A model generated the notes under the pieces. It had not been told where the DNA came from. It made no database searches and saw nothing but the letters and a program-made list of their open reading frames with translations. A DNA stretch of 64,000 bases from Sulfurimonas sp. (GTDB lineage: Bacteria; Campylobacterota; Campylobacteria; Campylobacterales; Sulfurimonadaceae), in contig NZ_JBFHGL010000004.1 in the NCBI RefSeq assembly GCF_041583195.1, positions 62,001 through 126,000 on the forward strand, written 5' to 3'. Positions 9,701 through 17,857 of this stretch are shown here, piece after piece (positions within the stretch are counted from its first letter, which is position 1; each line of letters starts with the position of its first letter). A program made the position numbers and the translations under genes.

Positions 9701-9922
9701 TTTACATTTAATGCAGTATCTGTAGTAGCTTATTCAGCTATAATAATGACATATTTTGGTGTAAACTATTATCTTTCAGGGTTACACTCATACGCGGCAG
9801 GTGATCCTGTTCCTATACCTGAATGGATTTACTATGTTATAAGTGTTATTGCAGTGGTTATAATAGCTGCGTGGTTTAATCGTAATAAGTTGATAGATGT
9901 AAAGCCAATAAAACAGAACTAA
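6773..9922 (+). CDS. ccsBA: Fused system II cytochrome c synthase CcsBA
   Basis: The 1049-residue integral membrane protein exports heme and joins it to CXXCH cysteines in the periplasm. The N-terminal half is ResB/CcsB-like, with membrane segments near residues 10-35, 60-75 and 85-100 and a His in LIFHISF (about residue 84). The C-terminal half is CcsA-like, with the WWD heme-handling segment SWGRYWGWDPKETW near residue 945. External histidines lie in SGHAPWSNGYEAM (about 797) and SGLHSYAAGDP (about 1003), and a membrane His in LTIHVSI (about 866). Fused CcsBA is usual in Campylobacterota. Wolinella has several, some specialised for unusual heme motifs. Its place after a cytochrome with CX12CH and CX4CH suggests similar specialisation. 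Confidence 0.95.
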   Translation: MTLIKQVWSFLISMKLMVALILIFAIASAVGTFVENDYGVNTSWALIYSSRWFEAVQVLLGISIIGNIFKYKMFQKKKIPVLIFHISFLVILLGSGITRYYGYEGVMHIREGATVNEMLSSDALLQVKAKKGSKEFSAEEIVYMSELGGREFEESLNIDGKELRVKYKDYMKNAVKTAVEDPNGSPIAVFVIPTPQGPEKYVLKSGEYIDVGPLAVFFDKEPIMNNKPILRLITEGDKISFVANTDINWMKMIDRTNGVYKRGHKYLFDNRRMYNINGVQLVTKEVLTKGKVQVVKQEEYKKSMKMQMKMQSLDALIVDVAYNGEHHEVALMGKGKRYQGFTERIKIDDLDITLEWGSKIIELPFSLRLRDFLLLKYPGSMSPSSYESHVTLIDQENLIQREHRIYMNHTLDYGGYLFFQSSYDKDEKGTILSVNHDPGKWPTYLGYTLLAIGMFLNLFNPHSYFGKLARQKYEYKASLVATFALVASLFYTQPLVASPVDNLPKINIDHANHYATMLVQSPDGRIKPLDSHAIDLVNKVAGRDSIFGLNHNQIILGMVVNQNEWKQIDMIKVTHPKVKEILGISKDQKTFAYVDAFDKFGQYKLGPLAEEALRMRAAERGKYEKELIKVDERLNVAYAIYSGRFMNVFPLEGDPNNKWHYPGYALKNFPPQLSQEILTILESNSKGLQTAFSTGNWDSANKAIDSIKEFQNKYGASVIPDSTLVEAELLYNKLKIFDRLFPVYLIAGFILLILIFVRLAKSNLNIKTVMRLIFVVLVVAFVAHTISLGLRWYISGHAPWSNGYEAMLYISWTIVLAGISFARSSDLAMATTSIFAGVTLFVAHLSWLDPQITTMVPVLKSYWLTIHVSIITASYGFLGLSTLLGFVSLIFYIMLNNESKREQLSVNILESTRISQMSMILGLSLLTVGNFLGGVWANESWGRYWGWDPKETWALVSILVYVFVTHMRFVPGLKSNFTFNAVSVVAYSAIIMTYFGVNYYLSGLHSYAAGDPVPIPEWIYYVISVIAVVIIAAWFNRNKLIDVKPIKQN

Positions 9923-9934
9923 AAAGGTGAAGAT

Positions 9935-10504
9935 ATGAAAAATTTGTTTTTAACACTGCTCCTGAGTATTTTTTTAGGAGGGTGTTCTACACTTCATGTA
10001 GAGGTTGATTATAACCCAGATTACAATTTTTCAACTATTTCAACTTTTGCAGTGGTATATACAAAAAAAGGTGATGGCAAAGATTTTACAAGAAGTAGAA
10101 TAAGCAATCTTTTAACTAAATATATGCAAAAAAAAGGTTATGCTAGCGTAGATAAAAGCAAAGCAGATTTTTATATAACAATTAATCTTGATATACAAAA
10201 GAGGAGTCAAATAGAGACTAACTATGAGACTTTCGGAATTAAACCTTCGGTATACCCATTTGTTGGGTTTCGTACTGGATTAGGTGCTATGCCTGTATAT
10301 GAGTATGATGTAAGAGTTACTAAAAGTACCAAGGAGTATCAAGAGAGGATGTTGGTTTTAGAAGTTTTTGATGTTAAAGATAATGCTGTAGTTTGGCAAG
10401 GTATAGCAAAAGATGAAAATTATGCAGGATCAACACAAGAAGATAAGAGCGCTTATTTGAATGAGGTGATAGAAAAACTTTTTAAAGATTTTCCATCTAA
10501 ATAG
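9935..10504 (+). CDS. DUF4136-family lipoprotein
   Basis: The protein has 189 residues with a lipobox LGGCS (Cys17), so it is predicted to be a lipid-anchored envelope protein. After the lipobox come VDYNPDYNFSTISTFAVVY and later the MLVLEVFDVKDNAVVWQGIA segment, both typical of DUF4136, a family of unknown function. It starts 12 bases after ccsBA and is the last plus-strand gene before a convergent hairpin at 10517-10541, so it closes the cytochrome cluster. Any link to cytochrome assembly is only positional. Confidence 0.8.
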   Translation: MKNLFLTLLLSIFLGGCSTLHVEVDYNPDYNFSTISTFAVVYTKKGDGKDFTRSRISNLLTKYMQKKGYASVDKSKADFYITINLDIQKRSQIETNYETFGIKPSVYPFVGFRTGLGAMPVYEYDVRVTKSTKEYQERMLVLEVFDVKDNAVVWQGIAKDENYAGSTQEDKSAYLNEVIEKLFKDFPSK

Positions 10505-10516
10505 AGTTAAAAAGTT

Positions 10517-10541
10517 GGAGCATCTATAATTAAGATGCTCT
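10517..10541. terminator. Convergent-gene hairpin
   Basis: An 8-bp perfect stem GAGCATCT / AGATGCTC encloses a 7-base loop. It lies in the 46-base gap between the stops of the DUF4136 gene (plus) and the NrfJ-like gene (minus). AT-rich flanks on both sides suit a bidirectional terminator, though the T-tracts are weak. Confidence 0.55.
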
Positions 10542-10550
10542 AATTAAATA

Positions 10551-11450
10551 TTACATAGCAGTTAATTTTGCTTCTTCGATTATAACAGAAAATTTATATC
10601 CATAACCAAGATCAACATTTGTTTTAATAGTTCCCTCTGCAGTAACAATATCACCAACTTTTACAGTTGAATTTTTTGATGTAGCGATTATGTCATTTGT
10701 TCCAGCTGAGCCTGTACCGTCTTGCAGGTGAATCCAGTCTTTACCCATAATGTTTTTAGATACTTTAACAACTTTAGCATTAACTTTTATGTTTTTTGAG
10801 TCTAAGTCTGCTTTTTTTGTATGTAACTCTTCTACGCTATATCCGTTTTTATTTTTACTAACATTTATAGCTTCTGCAGTTGTGGAAGTTTTAGAGCCAT
10901 ACGCACTTTGAGCGTGTGGATTTGAAGCAGTTTTGCTTTCATCACTACAATCACAATTTTTGTGAGCATCACTTAGTGTTTTTGTATTTGCCGCAGCAGT
11001 TTTTTTACCTGATCCATCAGTAGAGATGATAGCACTTACAAATACAAGTTGATCAAATGTTTTGTTTAAAGACTTACTTGTAAAGTCTTTCATAACCATT
11101 TGTTCAAGAAAAGATATATTTGAACCAACTGATATATTAGACTGTGGACCCGCAATCCAGTAGATATTACCTTTTTCATCTACTTTAGCATATGTATAGC
11201 CGCCACCGTTAATAGTTTCTAATACATTTGCAATATGAGGAGTGTTCAGTTGAACATCTGTATCTGACGGTACTTTTGCTTGAGCAGGTTGTTCTGTTGA
11301 AGTACCATATATTGAGTTAGATACTTCACTCGCCATTGATTTGTCAGTACTTTGAGTTTTTTCAGTTTTGCTGTTTTCATTTTGTTCTTTATCACCGCAA
11401 CCACACATTAATAGTGCAGCTAAACTAATAGCAATAGAAATTTTATTCAT
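10551..11450 (-). CDS. NrfJ-like exported lipoprotein with C-terminal OB-fold-like domain
   Basis: The protein has 299 residues. Its N-terminus is hydrophobic and followed by LMCGCGDKEQ, a plausible but imperfect lipobox at Cys19. After a low-complexity linker, residues about 75-140 contain GGGYTYAKVDEKGNIYWIAGP, as in NrfJ-type proteins linked to nitrite-reductase and cytochrome loci. A second linker carries DCDCSDE-like acidic/Cys sequence, and residues about 205-299 resemble an OB-fold with NIMGKDWIHLQDGTG and DLGYGYKFSVIIEEA. The start overlaps the end of the cytochrome gene upstream by 8 bases, so the two are translationally coupled. Function is unclear; metal or redox-ligand handling is speculative. 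Confidence 0.7.
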   Translation of the reverse strand: MNKISIAISLAALLMCGCGDKEQNENSKTEKTQSTDKSMASEVSNSIYGTSTEQPAQAKVPSDTDVQLNTPHIANVLETINGGGYTYAKVDEKGNIYWIAGPQSNISVGSNISFLEQMVMKDFTSKSLNKTFDQLVFVSAIISTDGSGKKTAAANTKTLSDAHKNCDCSDESKTASNPHAQSAYGSKTSTTAEAINVSKNKNGYSVEELHTKKADLDSKNIKVNAKVVKVSKNIMGKDWIHLQDGTGSAGTNDIIATSKNSTVKVGDIVTAEGTIKTNVDLGYGYKFSVIIEEAKLTAM

Positions 11451-12198
11451 TTTTTTCCTTTAATTTTTTTTGTTCTTCTTGATATCTTTTTTTCGCTTCT
11501 TCTAGAGTTTCATTTGGATTTTTACTTTTTCTAAAGTACTCTTCCATAAACTTATTATAATCAGCTTCTTCTTTAGTGATCTTTTTCTTCGGTTTAGTTG
11601 TCTTTTCTTGTATTGCATCTTCTTCAACCGGAGTTAGAGATTCAATATATTCAGCAACATCATCCATCTGTTTATCTGTAAGTTTTGTAGCTTGACCTTG
11701 CATCATACTTCCATAGTTATAAGTATTTCTTTCGCCGGCTCTGTATTGTTTTAATATTTTAATAACTTCTTCTGCCTTCATTCCAGCGATATGCTTACTA
11801 ACACCAAGTGATTTCTTCTGTCCTGCATCCCCGTGACATATTGCACACTTTTTAAAAACTTCTTCAGGAGTGAGTTCTTTTTTATCTTGTGCTAGTTCTT
11901 TAGGTTCTACTTTAGGAAGAGATTCGATATATTTAGACAGTGTCTCAATCTCATCTTCAGATAGATTTTTTGCTTGCCCATTCATAATAGTTCCAAGACC
12001 GTAAATATTTCTTGTACCATTTTTGTATTCATATAGTATTTTAGCTACATCGTTTGCTTGCATACCAGCAATACTTTTTGTTAAACCTAAAGAATGTTTT
12101 TCTCCTTTTACTCCATGACAAATTCCACATTTATCAAATAGTTGAGTCGCAAATGATATAGAAACAACAGATAGCATTAGAAATATAATTTTCACCAT
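11443..12198 (-). CDS. Exported two-domain (diheme) class I cytochrome c with charged tail
   Basis: The protein has 251 residues and a signal peptide ending near SFATQ (residue 18). Two homologous c553-like domains follow, with CGICH (about residue 24) and CAICH (about 117). Each has a downstream Met axial-ligand candidate, in GTIMNGQA and GSMMQGQA. The two domains clearly arose by duplication. The last 60 residues are a Lys/Glu-rich helix-forming tail, unusual for a small periplasmic cytochrome. It lies 3 bases after the Sel1 gene and overlaps the NrfJ-like gene by 8 bases. It probably shuttles electrons in the periplasm; the partner is unknown. Confidence 0.88.
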   Translation of the reverse strand: MVKIIFLMLSVVSISFATQLFDKCGICHGVKGEKHSLGLTKSIAGMQANDVAKILYEYKNGTRNIYGLGTIMNGQAKNLSEDEIETLSKYIESLPKVEPKELAQDKKELTPEEVFKKCAICHGDAGQKKSLGVSKHIAGMKAEEVIKILKQYRAGERNTYNYGSMMQGQATKLTDKQMDDVAEYIESLTPVEEDAIQEKTTKPKKKITKEEADYNKFMEEYFRKSKNPNETLEEAKKRYQEEQKKLKEKNE

Positions 12199-12201
12199 TC
12201 T

Positions 12202-12945
12202 TTACTCCTCTGGCAAGGTTACACCTTTTGGTGTAGCTTTCCAGTTTTCTTGATCTAATATAACTTTTGCTTCAGCTTTACCATTTAAGTAAGCTTCTTT
12301 TATAAGAGCTTCAGCCTCTTTTTTATCTATTTTAACCCCATCACCTGTAAGATACATATTACCTAACATATATTGAGATTCAGCACAGCTTTGTAGCGAT
12401 GCTTTTTTTAAATAGTATTTAGCTTTTTTTACATTTTTCTCTACGCCTTTTCCACTCTTATACATTGTTGCAACTTTATATTGCGCAAATGGATAACCAG
12501 CATCGGCAACTTTTTTATAAAGTGAAAAAGCTTTGCTGTAGTCTTGTTTTACACCGTCACCTTTATAGTATAAATCCGCTAGGTGAAGAGCTGATTTTTT
12601 GTCACCACTATTTGCCGCTTTAGTGAAAAGATTAATAGCTTCTTGATCACTTTTAGTTACACCATCGCCTTTGTGATACATAATTGCAAGGTTATACATA
12701 GCTTTTGTATGTCCTTGATCGGATGCTTTTTTATATAATGAAGCTGCTTTAGCATGATCTTTATCTGTTACAATCCCTTGAAAGTACATGCCTCCTAGTG
12801 CAAACTGACTATTTGCATCACCTTTGTTTGCTTTTAACTCAACTGCTTTAAAAGCTTGTTTTTTCATATCCATGCTCTGCGCGGCAGATGCTGTGCTGCT
12901 GATTAGTAAAAATTGTACAGCTACAATTAGTAATGATTTTTTCAA
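12202..12945 (-). CDS. Exported Sel1-repeat protein
   Basis: The protein has 247 residues and a signal peptide ending near ASAAQS (residue 22). Five to six Sel1 (TPR-like) repeats of about 36 residues follow, with phrases such as AQYKVATMYKSGKGVEKN and AMYNLAIMYHKGDGVTKS. Sel1 repeats build solenoids for protein binding. In Campylobacterota such secreted repeat proteins are often Cys-rich, but this one has only one Cys in the mature part. It is the first gene of a three-gene minus-strand operon with the diheme cytochrome and NrfJ-like genes, suggesting a scaffold role. An ACGGAG element lies 10-15 bases before the ATG. Confidence 0.85.
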   Translation of the reverse strand: MKKSLLIVAVQFLLISSTASAAQSMDMKKQAFKAVELKANKGDANSQFALGGMYFQGIVTDKDHAKAASLYKKASDQGHTKAMYNLAIMYHKGDGVTKSDQEAINLFTKAANSGDKKSALHLADLYYKGDGVKQDYSKAFSLYKKVADAGYPFAQYKVATMYKSGKGVEKNVKKAKYYLKKASLQSCAESQYMLGNMYLTGDGVKIDKKEAEALIKEAYLNGKAEAKVILDQENWKATPKGVTLPEE

Positions 12946-13019
12946 AATAAAACTCCGTATTTCCTTAAGATATTTAATAACATTTTATGATTAAAGTAAC
13001 CATGCAAGTATAAGGATGA

Positions 13020-13025
13020 ATTATA
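13020..13025 (-). promoter_or_regulatory. Candidate -10 box for the Sel1-cytochrome-NrfJ-like operon
   Basis: A perfect TATAAT on the minus strand sits about 75 bases upstream of the Sel1 start codon. No convincing -35 box was seen, as is common for sigma-70 promoters in Campylobacterota. Confidence 0.4.
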
Positions 13026-13067
13026 TCAGTAGTTATTAAATTTATTTCTTAAAAATCGTAAAAGGTA

Positions 13068-13301
13068 TTAAGAAACATATTCTAAACGTTGTAAGTTTAC
13101 ATACCAATCATCACGATAATATGTACGAGAATTTGATAAATATACTGTAAAACAGTCATCTTTACAACGTATTTTACTTATATATTCTTCGGGAATTTCA
13201 AGATGGTTTTCACATATGCTATGAGCACAGTCATGATCTAAATATTCATATACTTCAAGTTCTTCGTTTTGCGCATCTATTGTAAATACTCTTTCTAACA
13301 T
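13068..13301 (-). CDS. Small hypothetical protein
   Basis: I place the start at the ATG at 13301 (MLERVFTID), because AAAGGAAA precedes it by about 10 bases; the frame also opens further upstream at 13355 without a good ribosome binding site. The resulting 77-residue protein is acidic, with DHDCAHSICENHLEIP, a second Cys pair in IRCKDDC, and aromatic residues near the end (RTYYRDDWYVNLQ). The Cys/His set (DCAHSICENH, CKDDC) could bind a metal, but no family is recognised. It stands alone, divergent from alaS. Confidence 0.6.
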   Translation of the reverse strand: MLERVFTIDAQNEELEVYEYLDHDCAHSICENHLEIPEEYISKIRCKDDCFTVYLSNSRTYYRDDWYVNLQRLEYVS

Positions 13302-13425
13302 TGTAAATATATTTCCTTTTTTGAGTTTTGAAATTTTAAAAATAAAAAGTCTCAAAAAGATTACATTATTTATTCAATTTGGTTACCAATTAGAAAATAT
13401 AATACGTTATACAGTCTTTTTTAGA

Positions 13426-13431
13426 TATAAT
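13426..13431 (+). promoter_or_regulatory. Candidate -10 box for alaS
   Basis: TATAAT lies 43 bases upstream of the alaS ATG. A GAGGGA ribosome binding site follows at about 13455-13460. Confidence 0.5.
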
Positions 13432-13473
13432 CGCGCCAATTTTATAAAGCGATAAGAGGGAACATATATTATT

Positions 13474-16026
13474 ATGGATATTAGAGAAGAGTTTTTAAAG
13501 TTTTTTGAAGCAAAAAAACATGAAAGAATAGCATCTGCACCACTTGTTCCAGATGATGCATCACTTCTTTTTAACAATGCCGGTATGGTACCGTTTAAGA
13601 CAATATTTACAGGGGAAGTTCCAACACCTGCAAACCCTCGTGCTACATCTTGTCAAACTTGTTTAAGAGCAGGTGGAAAGCATAACGACCTTGAAAATGT
13701 AGGTCATACTGCACGTCACCACACATTTTTTGAGATGTTGGGTAACTTTAGTTTTGGAGATTATTTCAAAGAGGAAGTAATTGACTATTCTTGGGAATTT
13801 ATAACAGAGGTTTTAGAGCTTCCTATAGAGAAGTTATGGGTTACAGTACATGAGAGTGACGATGAAGCAGAACAATTGTGGCAAAAACATGTAAGCAAAG
13901 ACCGTATCATGCGTCTTGGTGATGAAGATAACTTCTGGTCTATGGGTGATACAGGACCGTGTGGACCATGTTCTGAGATCTTTTACGATCAGGGTGCTGA
14001 GCACTTCAGTGGCCCTGAAGATTATATGGGCGGTGAAGGTGACAGATTTTTAGAGATCTGGAACCTTGTATTTATGCAATACGAAGTAAAAGTTGCAGGT
14101 GGAGAGAGAATTCCTCTTGCTAAACCTTCAATCGATACGGGAATGGGACTGGAGCGTGTAGTAGCTATTAAAGAGGGTGCACTTTCAAACTACGGCTCAT
14201 CTCTTTTCATGCCGATCATTCGCAAAGTTGAAGAACTTATTAACAAAGAGTATGTGTATGAGAGCGGTGCAAGTTACCGTGTTATAGCTGATCATATCCG
14301 TACAGCCGTATTTTTACTATCTCAAGGTATTAACTTCTCAAACGAGGGTCGTGGTTACGTTCTTCGCCGTATATTACGTCGTGCTGTTCGTCATGGTTAC
14401 CTGTTAGGTTTCCGTGAACCATTCATGTTTAAGCTTGTAGACACTCTTATCTCTATTATGGGTAAAGAGTATTCATATTTGAGTGAAAAAGCTGATGCCG
14501 TAAAAGAGCAGATTCAATTAGAAGAAGCAAGATTTTTCAAAACAATCGCAAGTGGAATTGAGCTTTTTGAAGCAGAGCTGGAAAACACAAAAGATGTATT
14601 CAGCGGCGAGGTTGCATTTAAACTTTATGATACTTTTGGATTCCCTCTTGATCTGACTGAAGATATGTTAAAAAGCCATAATTTAAAACTTGATGCAGAT
14701 AAGTTTGATGAGCTGATGAATGAACAACGCTCTCGTGCAAAAGCTGCTTGGAAGGGGAGTGGTGATGCTGATACTCACGGTGATTTTAAAGAGCTTTTAG
14801 AGAAATTCGGTGAGAATACATTTGTAGGATATGATTTTACAAGCCATTCTGGTGAAGTTCAAGCACTTTTAGATGAAGAGTATAAACTGACTGATTCACT
14901 ATCTAGTGGATCAAAAGGCTGGGTTCTTTTAGATATTACACCTTTTTATGCTGAGAGCGGTGGACAAGTAGGTGATAGCGGTCAGTTAGAAGGTTTTGCG
15001 AAAGTAGTTGATACTAAAAAATTCTTCGGACTTAACCTCTCACAAATCGAAGCTACTAAAGATTTAAAAGTTGGAACTATTGTAGATAGCCATGTAGATA
15101 TTTCACGTCAAGAGATCACAAAACACCACTCTGCAACTCACTTACTTCATGCAGTACTGTTTGATGTACTTGGTGATCATATATCTCAAGCTGGTTCATT
15201 AAATGAAGCAAACCGTTTACGTTTTGACTTCTCACACCCTAAAGCGTTAGAACATTCAGAACTTGCAGAGATTGAGCAAAGAGTTAATGCTATTATCGCT
15301 CGCGGTATTGATGCAAAAACTGAAGTTATGGATATAGACTCGGCTCGTGAAAGTGGTGCTAAAGCTCAGTTTGGTGAAAAGTACGGTGATGATGTTCGTG
15401 TTGTAAGTTTTGAAGATGCTTCAATTGAGCTTTGTGGTGGTGTACATGTTAGCAACACTGCTTCAATCGGTTCATTCATAATTACTAAAGAAAGCGGTGT
15501 AAGTGCTGGTGTTAGACGTATAGAAGCTGTGGTAGGTCGCGCTGCATATGATTACTTCTGTGAGCAGAGAATGCTTCTTAAACAAGTAGAAGCTGAAGTT
15601 AAAAACCTAGATGTAATAGCAGGTATAAACAGACTTAAATCAACTATTGAAGAATTAAAAGTTGAAGTTAAAGAGGCTCAAGAGAGTGCAAAAGTTGAGA
15701 TCACAGCAGATGAGATTAACGGTGTAACTGTTGTTGTTGAAGAGTACCCAAGCGGTGATATCAAAGAGAAGATTGATGAGCTTAAAAACCAAAATGACAA
15801 ACTTTGTGCAATGCTTTTCCAAGTTAAAGGTGACAAAGTTCTAATAGCAGCGGGTGTCAAAGATGCCAATGCAAAAGCTGGTGATTGGATTAAGCAGATT
15901 GCACCGATTTTAGGCGGTGGCGGCGGTGGTCGTCCTGACTTTGCACAAGCAGGCGGAAAAGACACTACAAAAGTAGCTGAAGCAAAAGAAGCTTCATTAA
16001 AATTCATTACTGAGGCACTTAGCTAA
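13474..16026 (+). CDS. alaS: Alanyl-tRNA synthetase
   Basis: This 850-residue cytoplasmic class II synthetase charges tRNA-Ala. The N-terminal catalytic domain shows [32 protein letters not shown] and the DTGMGLERV class II motif 3. The editing domain carries zinc ligands in [11 protein letters not shown] (about residue 552) and CGGVHVSNT (about 654), which clear mischarged Ser and Gly. The C-terminal part has a coiled-coil stretch and the glycine-rich [15 protein letters not shown] typical of the C-Ala/DHHA1 domain. Length is near the bacterial norm of about 850-880. The stop shares one base with the next start (TAATG). Confidence 0.98.
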   Translation: MDIREEFLKFFEAKKHERIASAPLVPDDASLLFNNAGMVPFKTIFTGEVPTPANPRATSCQTCLRAGGKHNDLENVGHTARHHTFFEMLGNFSFGDYFKEEVIDYSWEFITEVLELPIEKLWVTVHESDDEAEQLWQKHVSKDRIMRLGDEDNFWSMGDTGPCGPCSEIFYDQGAEHFSGPEDYMGGEGDRFLEIWNLVFMQYEVKVAGGERIPLAKPSIDTGMGLERVVAIKEGALSNYGSSLFMPIIRKVEELINKEYVYESGASYRVIADHIRTAVFLLSQGINFSNEGRGYVLRRILRRAVRHGYLLGFREPFMFKLVDTLISIMGKEYSYLSEKADAVKEQIQLEEARFFKTIASGIELFEAELENTKDVFSGEVAFKLYDTFGFPLDLTEDMLKSHNLKLDADKFDELMNEQRSRAKAAWKGSGDADTHGDFKELLEKFGENTFVGYDFTSHSGEVQALLDEEYKLTDSLSSGSKGWVLLDITPFYAESGGQVGDSGQLEGFAKVVDTKKFFGLNLSQIEATKDLKVGTIVDSHVDISRQEITKHHSATHLLHAVLFDVLGDHISQAGSLNEANRLRFDFSHPKALEHSELAEIEQRVNAIIARGIDAKTEVMDIDSARESGAKAQFGEKYGDDVRVVSFEDASIELCGGVHVSNTASIGSFIITKESGVSAGVRRIEAVVGRAAYDYFCEQRMLLKQVEAEVKNLDVIAGINRLKSTIEELKVEVKEAQESAKVEITADEINGVTVVVEEYPSGDIKEKIDELKNQNDKLCAMLFQVKGDKVLIAAGVKDANAKAGDWIKQIAPILGGGGGGRPDFAQAGGKDTTKVAEAKEASLKFITEALS

Positions 16027-16508
16027 TGAGTGAGATATTCACTGAATATAAAGCTTATATAGTTTTTATTCATGTAATCAGTGCTGTTGTATGGGTAGGT
16101 GGTATGATAGCTATGCGTTACGCTGCTCATCCTTCTTTTATGAAAATCGAATCGTCTGAGCAAAGATTAGAACATATATCTATAGCTCTAAAGAGATTAT
16201 TTTTAATTGTTTTACCTTTTGTAGTATTACTTTTTATAACGGCATTTATAATGATAAAAGCATATTCTCTATCAGGTAGTGAATATGCAGGTTTTGCACA
16301 TGCCAAAGAGGCTATATGGTCTGTTATGTTTATAAATCTTATTGTTATGATAAAAAGAAGAAATCGTGCTGAGAAAGCTATAGTGGATGGAGATATTGCC
16401 TTAGCAAAATCTCAACTTGGATTAATCGGAAAGTATCAGGTTCCTGCAAATATTGTATTGGGTGTAATAGCTATATTTATAGGTTCATATCTATCAAGTA
16501 TTTTTTAA
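16026..16508 (+). CDS. CopD-like four-helix membrane protein
   Basis: The protein has 160 residues and four hydrophobic helices at about 10-30, 55-78, 92-108 and 135-157. The first helix begins YIVFIHVISAVVWVGGM with a membrane His, as in CopD/YkoY-like and related heme- or copper-associated membrane proteins. No soluble domain is present. Its start codon overlaps the alaS stop by one base, so it is translated from the alaS message. No specific substrate can be assigned. Confidence 0.65.
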   Translation: MSEIFTEYKAYIVFIHVISAVVWVGGMIAMRYAAHPSFMKIESSEQRLEHISIALKRLFLIVLPFVVLLFITAFIMIKAYSLSGSEYAGFAHAKEAIWSVMFINLIVMIKRRNRAEKAIVDGDIALAKSQLGLIGKYQVPANIVLGVIAIFIGSYLSSIF

Positions 16509-16510
16509 TT

Positions 16511-16858
16511 TTATTGTGGATCTTTAATAGCATTTTCTAAAGAGATAAAAAAACTTTTTATCTCTTCAAGGTCTTTTTCACAGTTTCTATATTTATTAGC
16601 CTTAGCGTCATTTTCAATCTCAATGCATAGATTGTATATATAATCAAGTCTAATTGATCCGCTGGCACCTTTTAGTTTATGTGCTGCATTTTCTATTAGT
16701 TTATAGTCATAGTTTTTAACTCCAAGTTCTATATCTTGGACTACTTTGGATGAGAGTTCTATTGTAGAGCGATAGAGTTTAAAAACAACATCCTCCTCTA
16801 AATCAAAGCTCTCTTTAGTAGCTGTAAGTATTTCATTAAAATTAAATTTTTTATTCAT
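16511..16858 (-). CDS. Stand-alone HPt (histidine phosphotransfer) domain protein
   Basis: This 115-residue helical protein consists of a single HPt domain. The phospho-accepting His is in ENAAHKLKGASGSIRLDY (about residue 60), and the surrounding helices fit the four-helix bundle. HPt proteins pass phosphoryl groups between hybrid kinases and response regulators. No kinase or regulator adjoins it; the nearest neighbours are a membrane protein gene (convergent) and a YchJ-like gene (divergent). Its partners must be encoded elsewhere. Confidence 0.85.
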   Translation of the reverse strand: MNKKFNFNEILTATKESFDLEEDVVFKLYRSTIELSSKVVQDIELGVKNYDYKLIENAAHKLKGASGSIRLDYIYNLCIEIENDAKANKYRNCEKDLEEIKSFFISLENAIKDPQ

Positions 16859-16967
16859 TTGATAAACTTTAAAACATATTTTGCGTTAATATATATTATT
16901 CTAACATCTATTTTATTATTTAATCCTTTATATAGTATGATTATATGATTAGTATTTAGGAAATTTA

Positions 16968-17324
16968 ATGAAAAAGATAGAGACACCGGAAGATTTAATG
17001 AGAAGCCGTTATGAGGCTTTTGTTAGAATGGACGGTGAGTATTTAGCTAAAACAACAACTCAAAACATTCCAACAGATATGAGTTCATACAAAGACATAG
17101 AATGGTTAAAACTTGATGTGTTAGATACAAAAGACGATGAAGTTGAGTTTAAGGCATACTATAAAGAAAACGGAATAATTCAAGTGTTACACGAAAGAAG
17201 TAAGTTTATAAAAAAAGATGGGCAGTGGCTATACGATAGCGGAGTGCTTTTTAATACAAAAATTGAGAGAAATGAGACTTGTCCTTGTGGCAGCGGAAGG
17301 AAGTATAAGAAATGTTGCGCCTAG
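16968..17324 (+). CDS. YchJ-like protein with C-terminal SEC-C zinc motif
   Basis: The protein has 118 residues. Residues 1-95 resemble the YchJ/UPF0225 core, an NTF2-like fold: TPEDLMRSRYEAFVRMDGEYL, and HERSKFIKKDGQWLYDSG. Residues 103-117 are a SEC-C zinc motif, CPCGSGRKYKKCC. In the usual YchJ layout a SEC-C motif leads the protein; here only the C-terminal copy is present. The last 13 bases overlap the maf gene in another frame. Function is unknown; SEC-C motifs in SecA bind zinc and SecB or ribosomes. Confidence 0.8.
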   Translation: MKKIETPEDLMRSRYEAFVRMDGEYLAKTTTQNIPTDMSSYKDIEWLKLDVLDTKDDEVEFKAYYKENGIIQVLHERSKFIKKDGQWLYDSGVLFNTKIERNETCPCGSGRKYKKCCA

Positions 17325-17857
17325 CATCAGGATCAATTACTCGTGCAGAACTTTTAAAAAATGCCGGCATTGAATTTATACAAGAGAGTGTAGATTTCGA
17401 TGAAGATTCAATTATAACTGACTGTCCAAAAAACTTTGTTTATCAGGCAACTCACGGAAAGTACGAAATAAATAGAAGAACTTTTGGAATAGATGATTAT
17501 CCGCTTTTGGTTGCTGATACGGTAGTTACAAGTAAAGGGCATATTTTACGTAAAGCCAGATGCGCGGATGAGGCAAGAAATATTTTAATGACTCAAAGTG
17601 GCAATATTACTTCCATAATAACTTGTATGATATATGAAGACAAAAGTAAAAAAATAATAGATATCTCATCAACCGATTATCTGTTTGCAGAGTTTGAAGA
17701 CAAAGAACTGGATAAATATTTAAGCTCTGGAGATTGGAGAGGTAAAGCAGGTGCTTGTATGGTAGAGGGTTTTTGTAAAAACTATATAAAAGAGGTCAAG
17801 GGTTACGAGAGTACTGCAATGGGGCTTAACACTGATCTGTTAAAGGCTTTTTTATGA
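17312..17857 (+). CDS. maf: Maf-family nucleotide pyrophosphatase
   Basis: The protein has 181 residues and starts MLRLASGSITRAELLKNAG, the conserved Maf phosphate-binding opening. The catalytic Asp lies in LLVADTVV (about residue 68), and GKAGACMVEGF matches the family GKAGxYxIQG motif. Maf enzymes hydrolyse noncanonical or modified nucleoside triphosphates and are linked to septation control. Length is slightly short of the typical 190-200. The start lies inside the upstream SEC-C gene, and its end overlaps the next gene by 4 bases, so the three are probably cotranslated. Confidence 0.9.
   Translation: MLRLASGSITRAELLKNAGIEFIQESVDFDEDSIITDCPKNFVYQATHGKYEINRRTFGIDDYPLLVADTVVTSKGHILRKARCADEARNILMTQSGNITSIITCMIYEDKSKKIIDISSTDYLFAEFEDKELDKYLSSGDWRGKAGACMVEGFCKNYIKEVKGYESTAMGLNTDLLKAFL

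Noticed and set aside
15678-16007. Minus-strand open frame of 109 codons in the 3' end of alaS
   Set aside because: Antisense to the conserved C-terminal domain of AlaS; its Pro-run only mirrors the Gly-rich motif.
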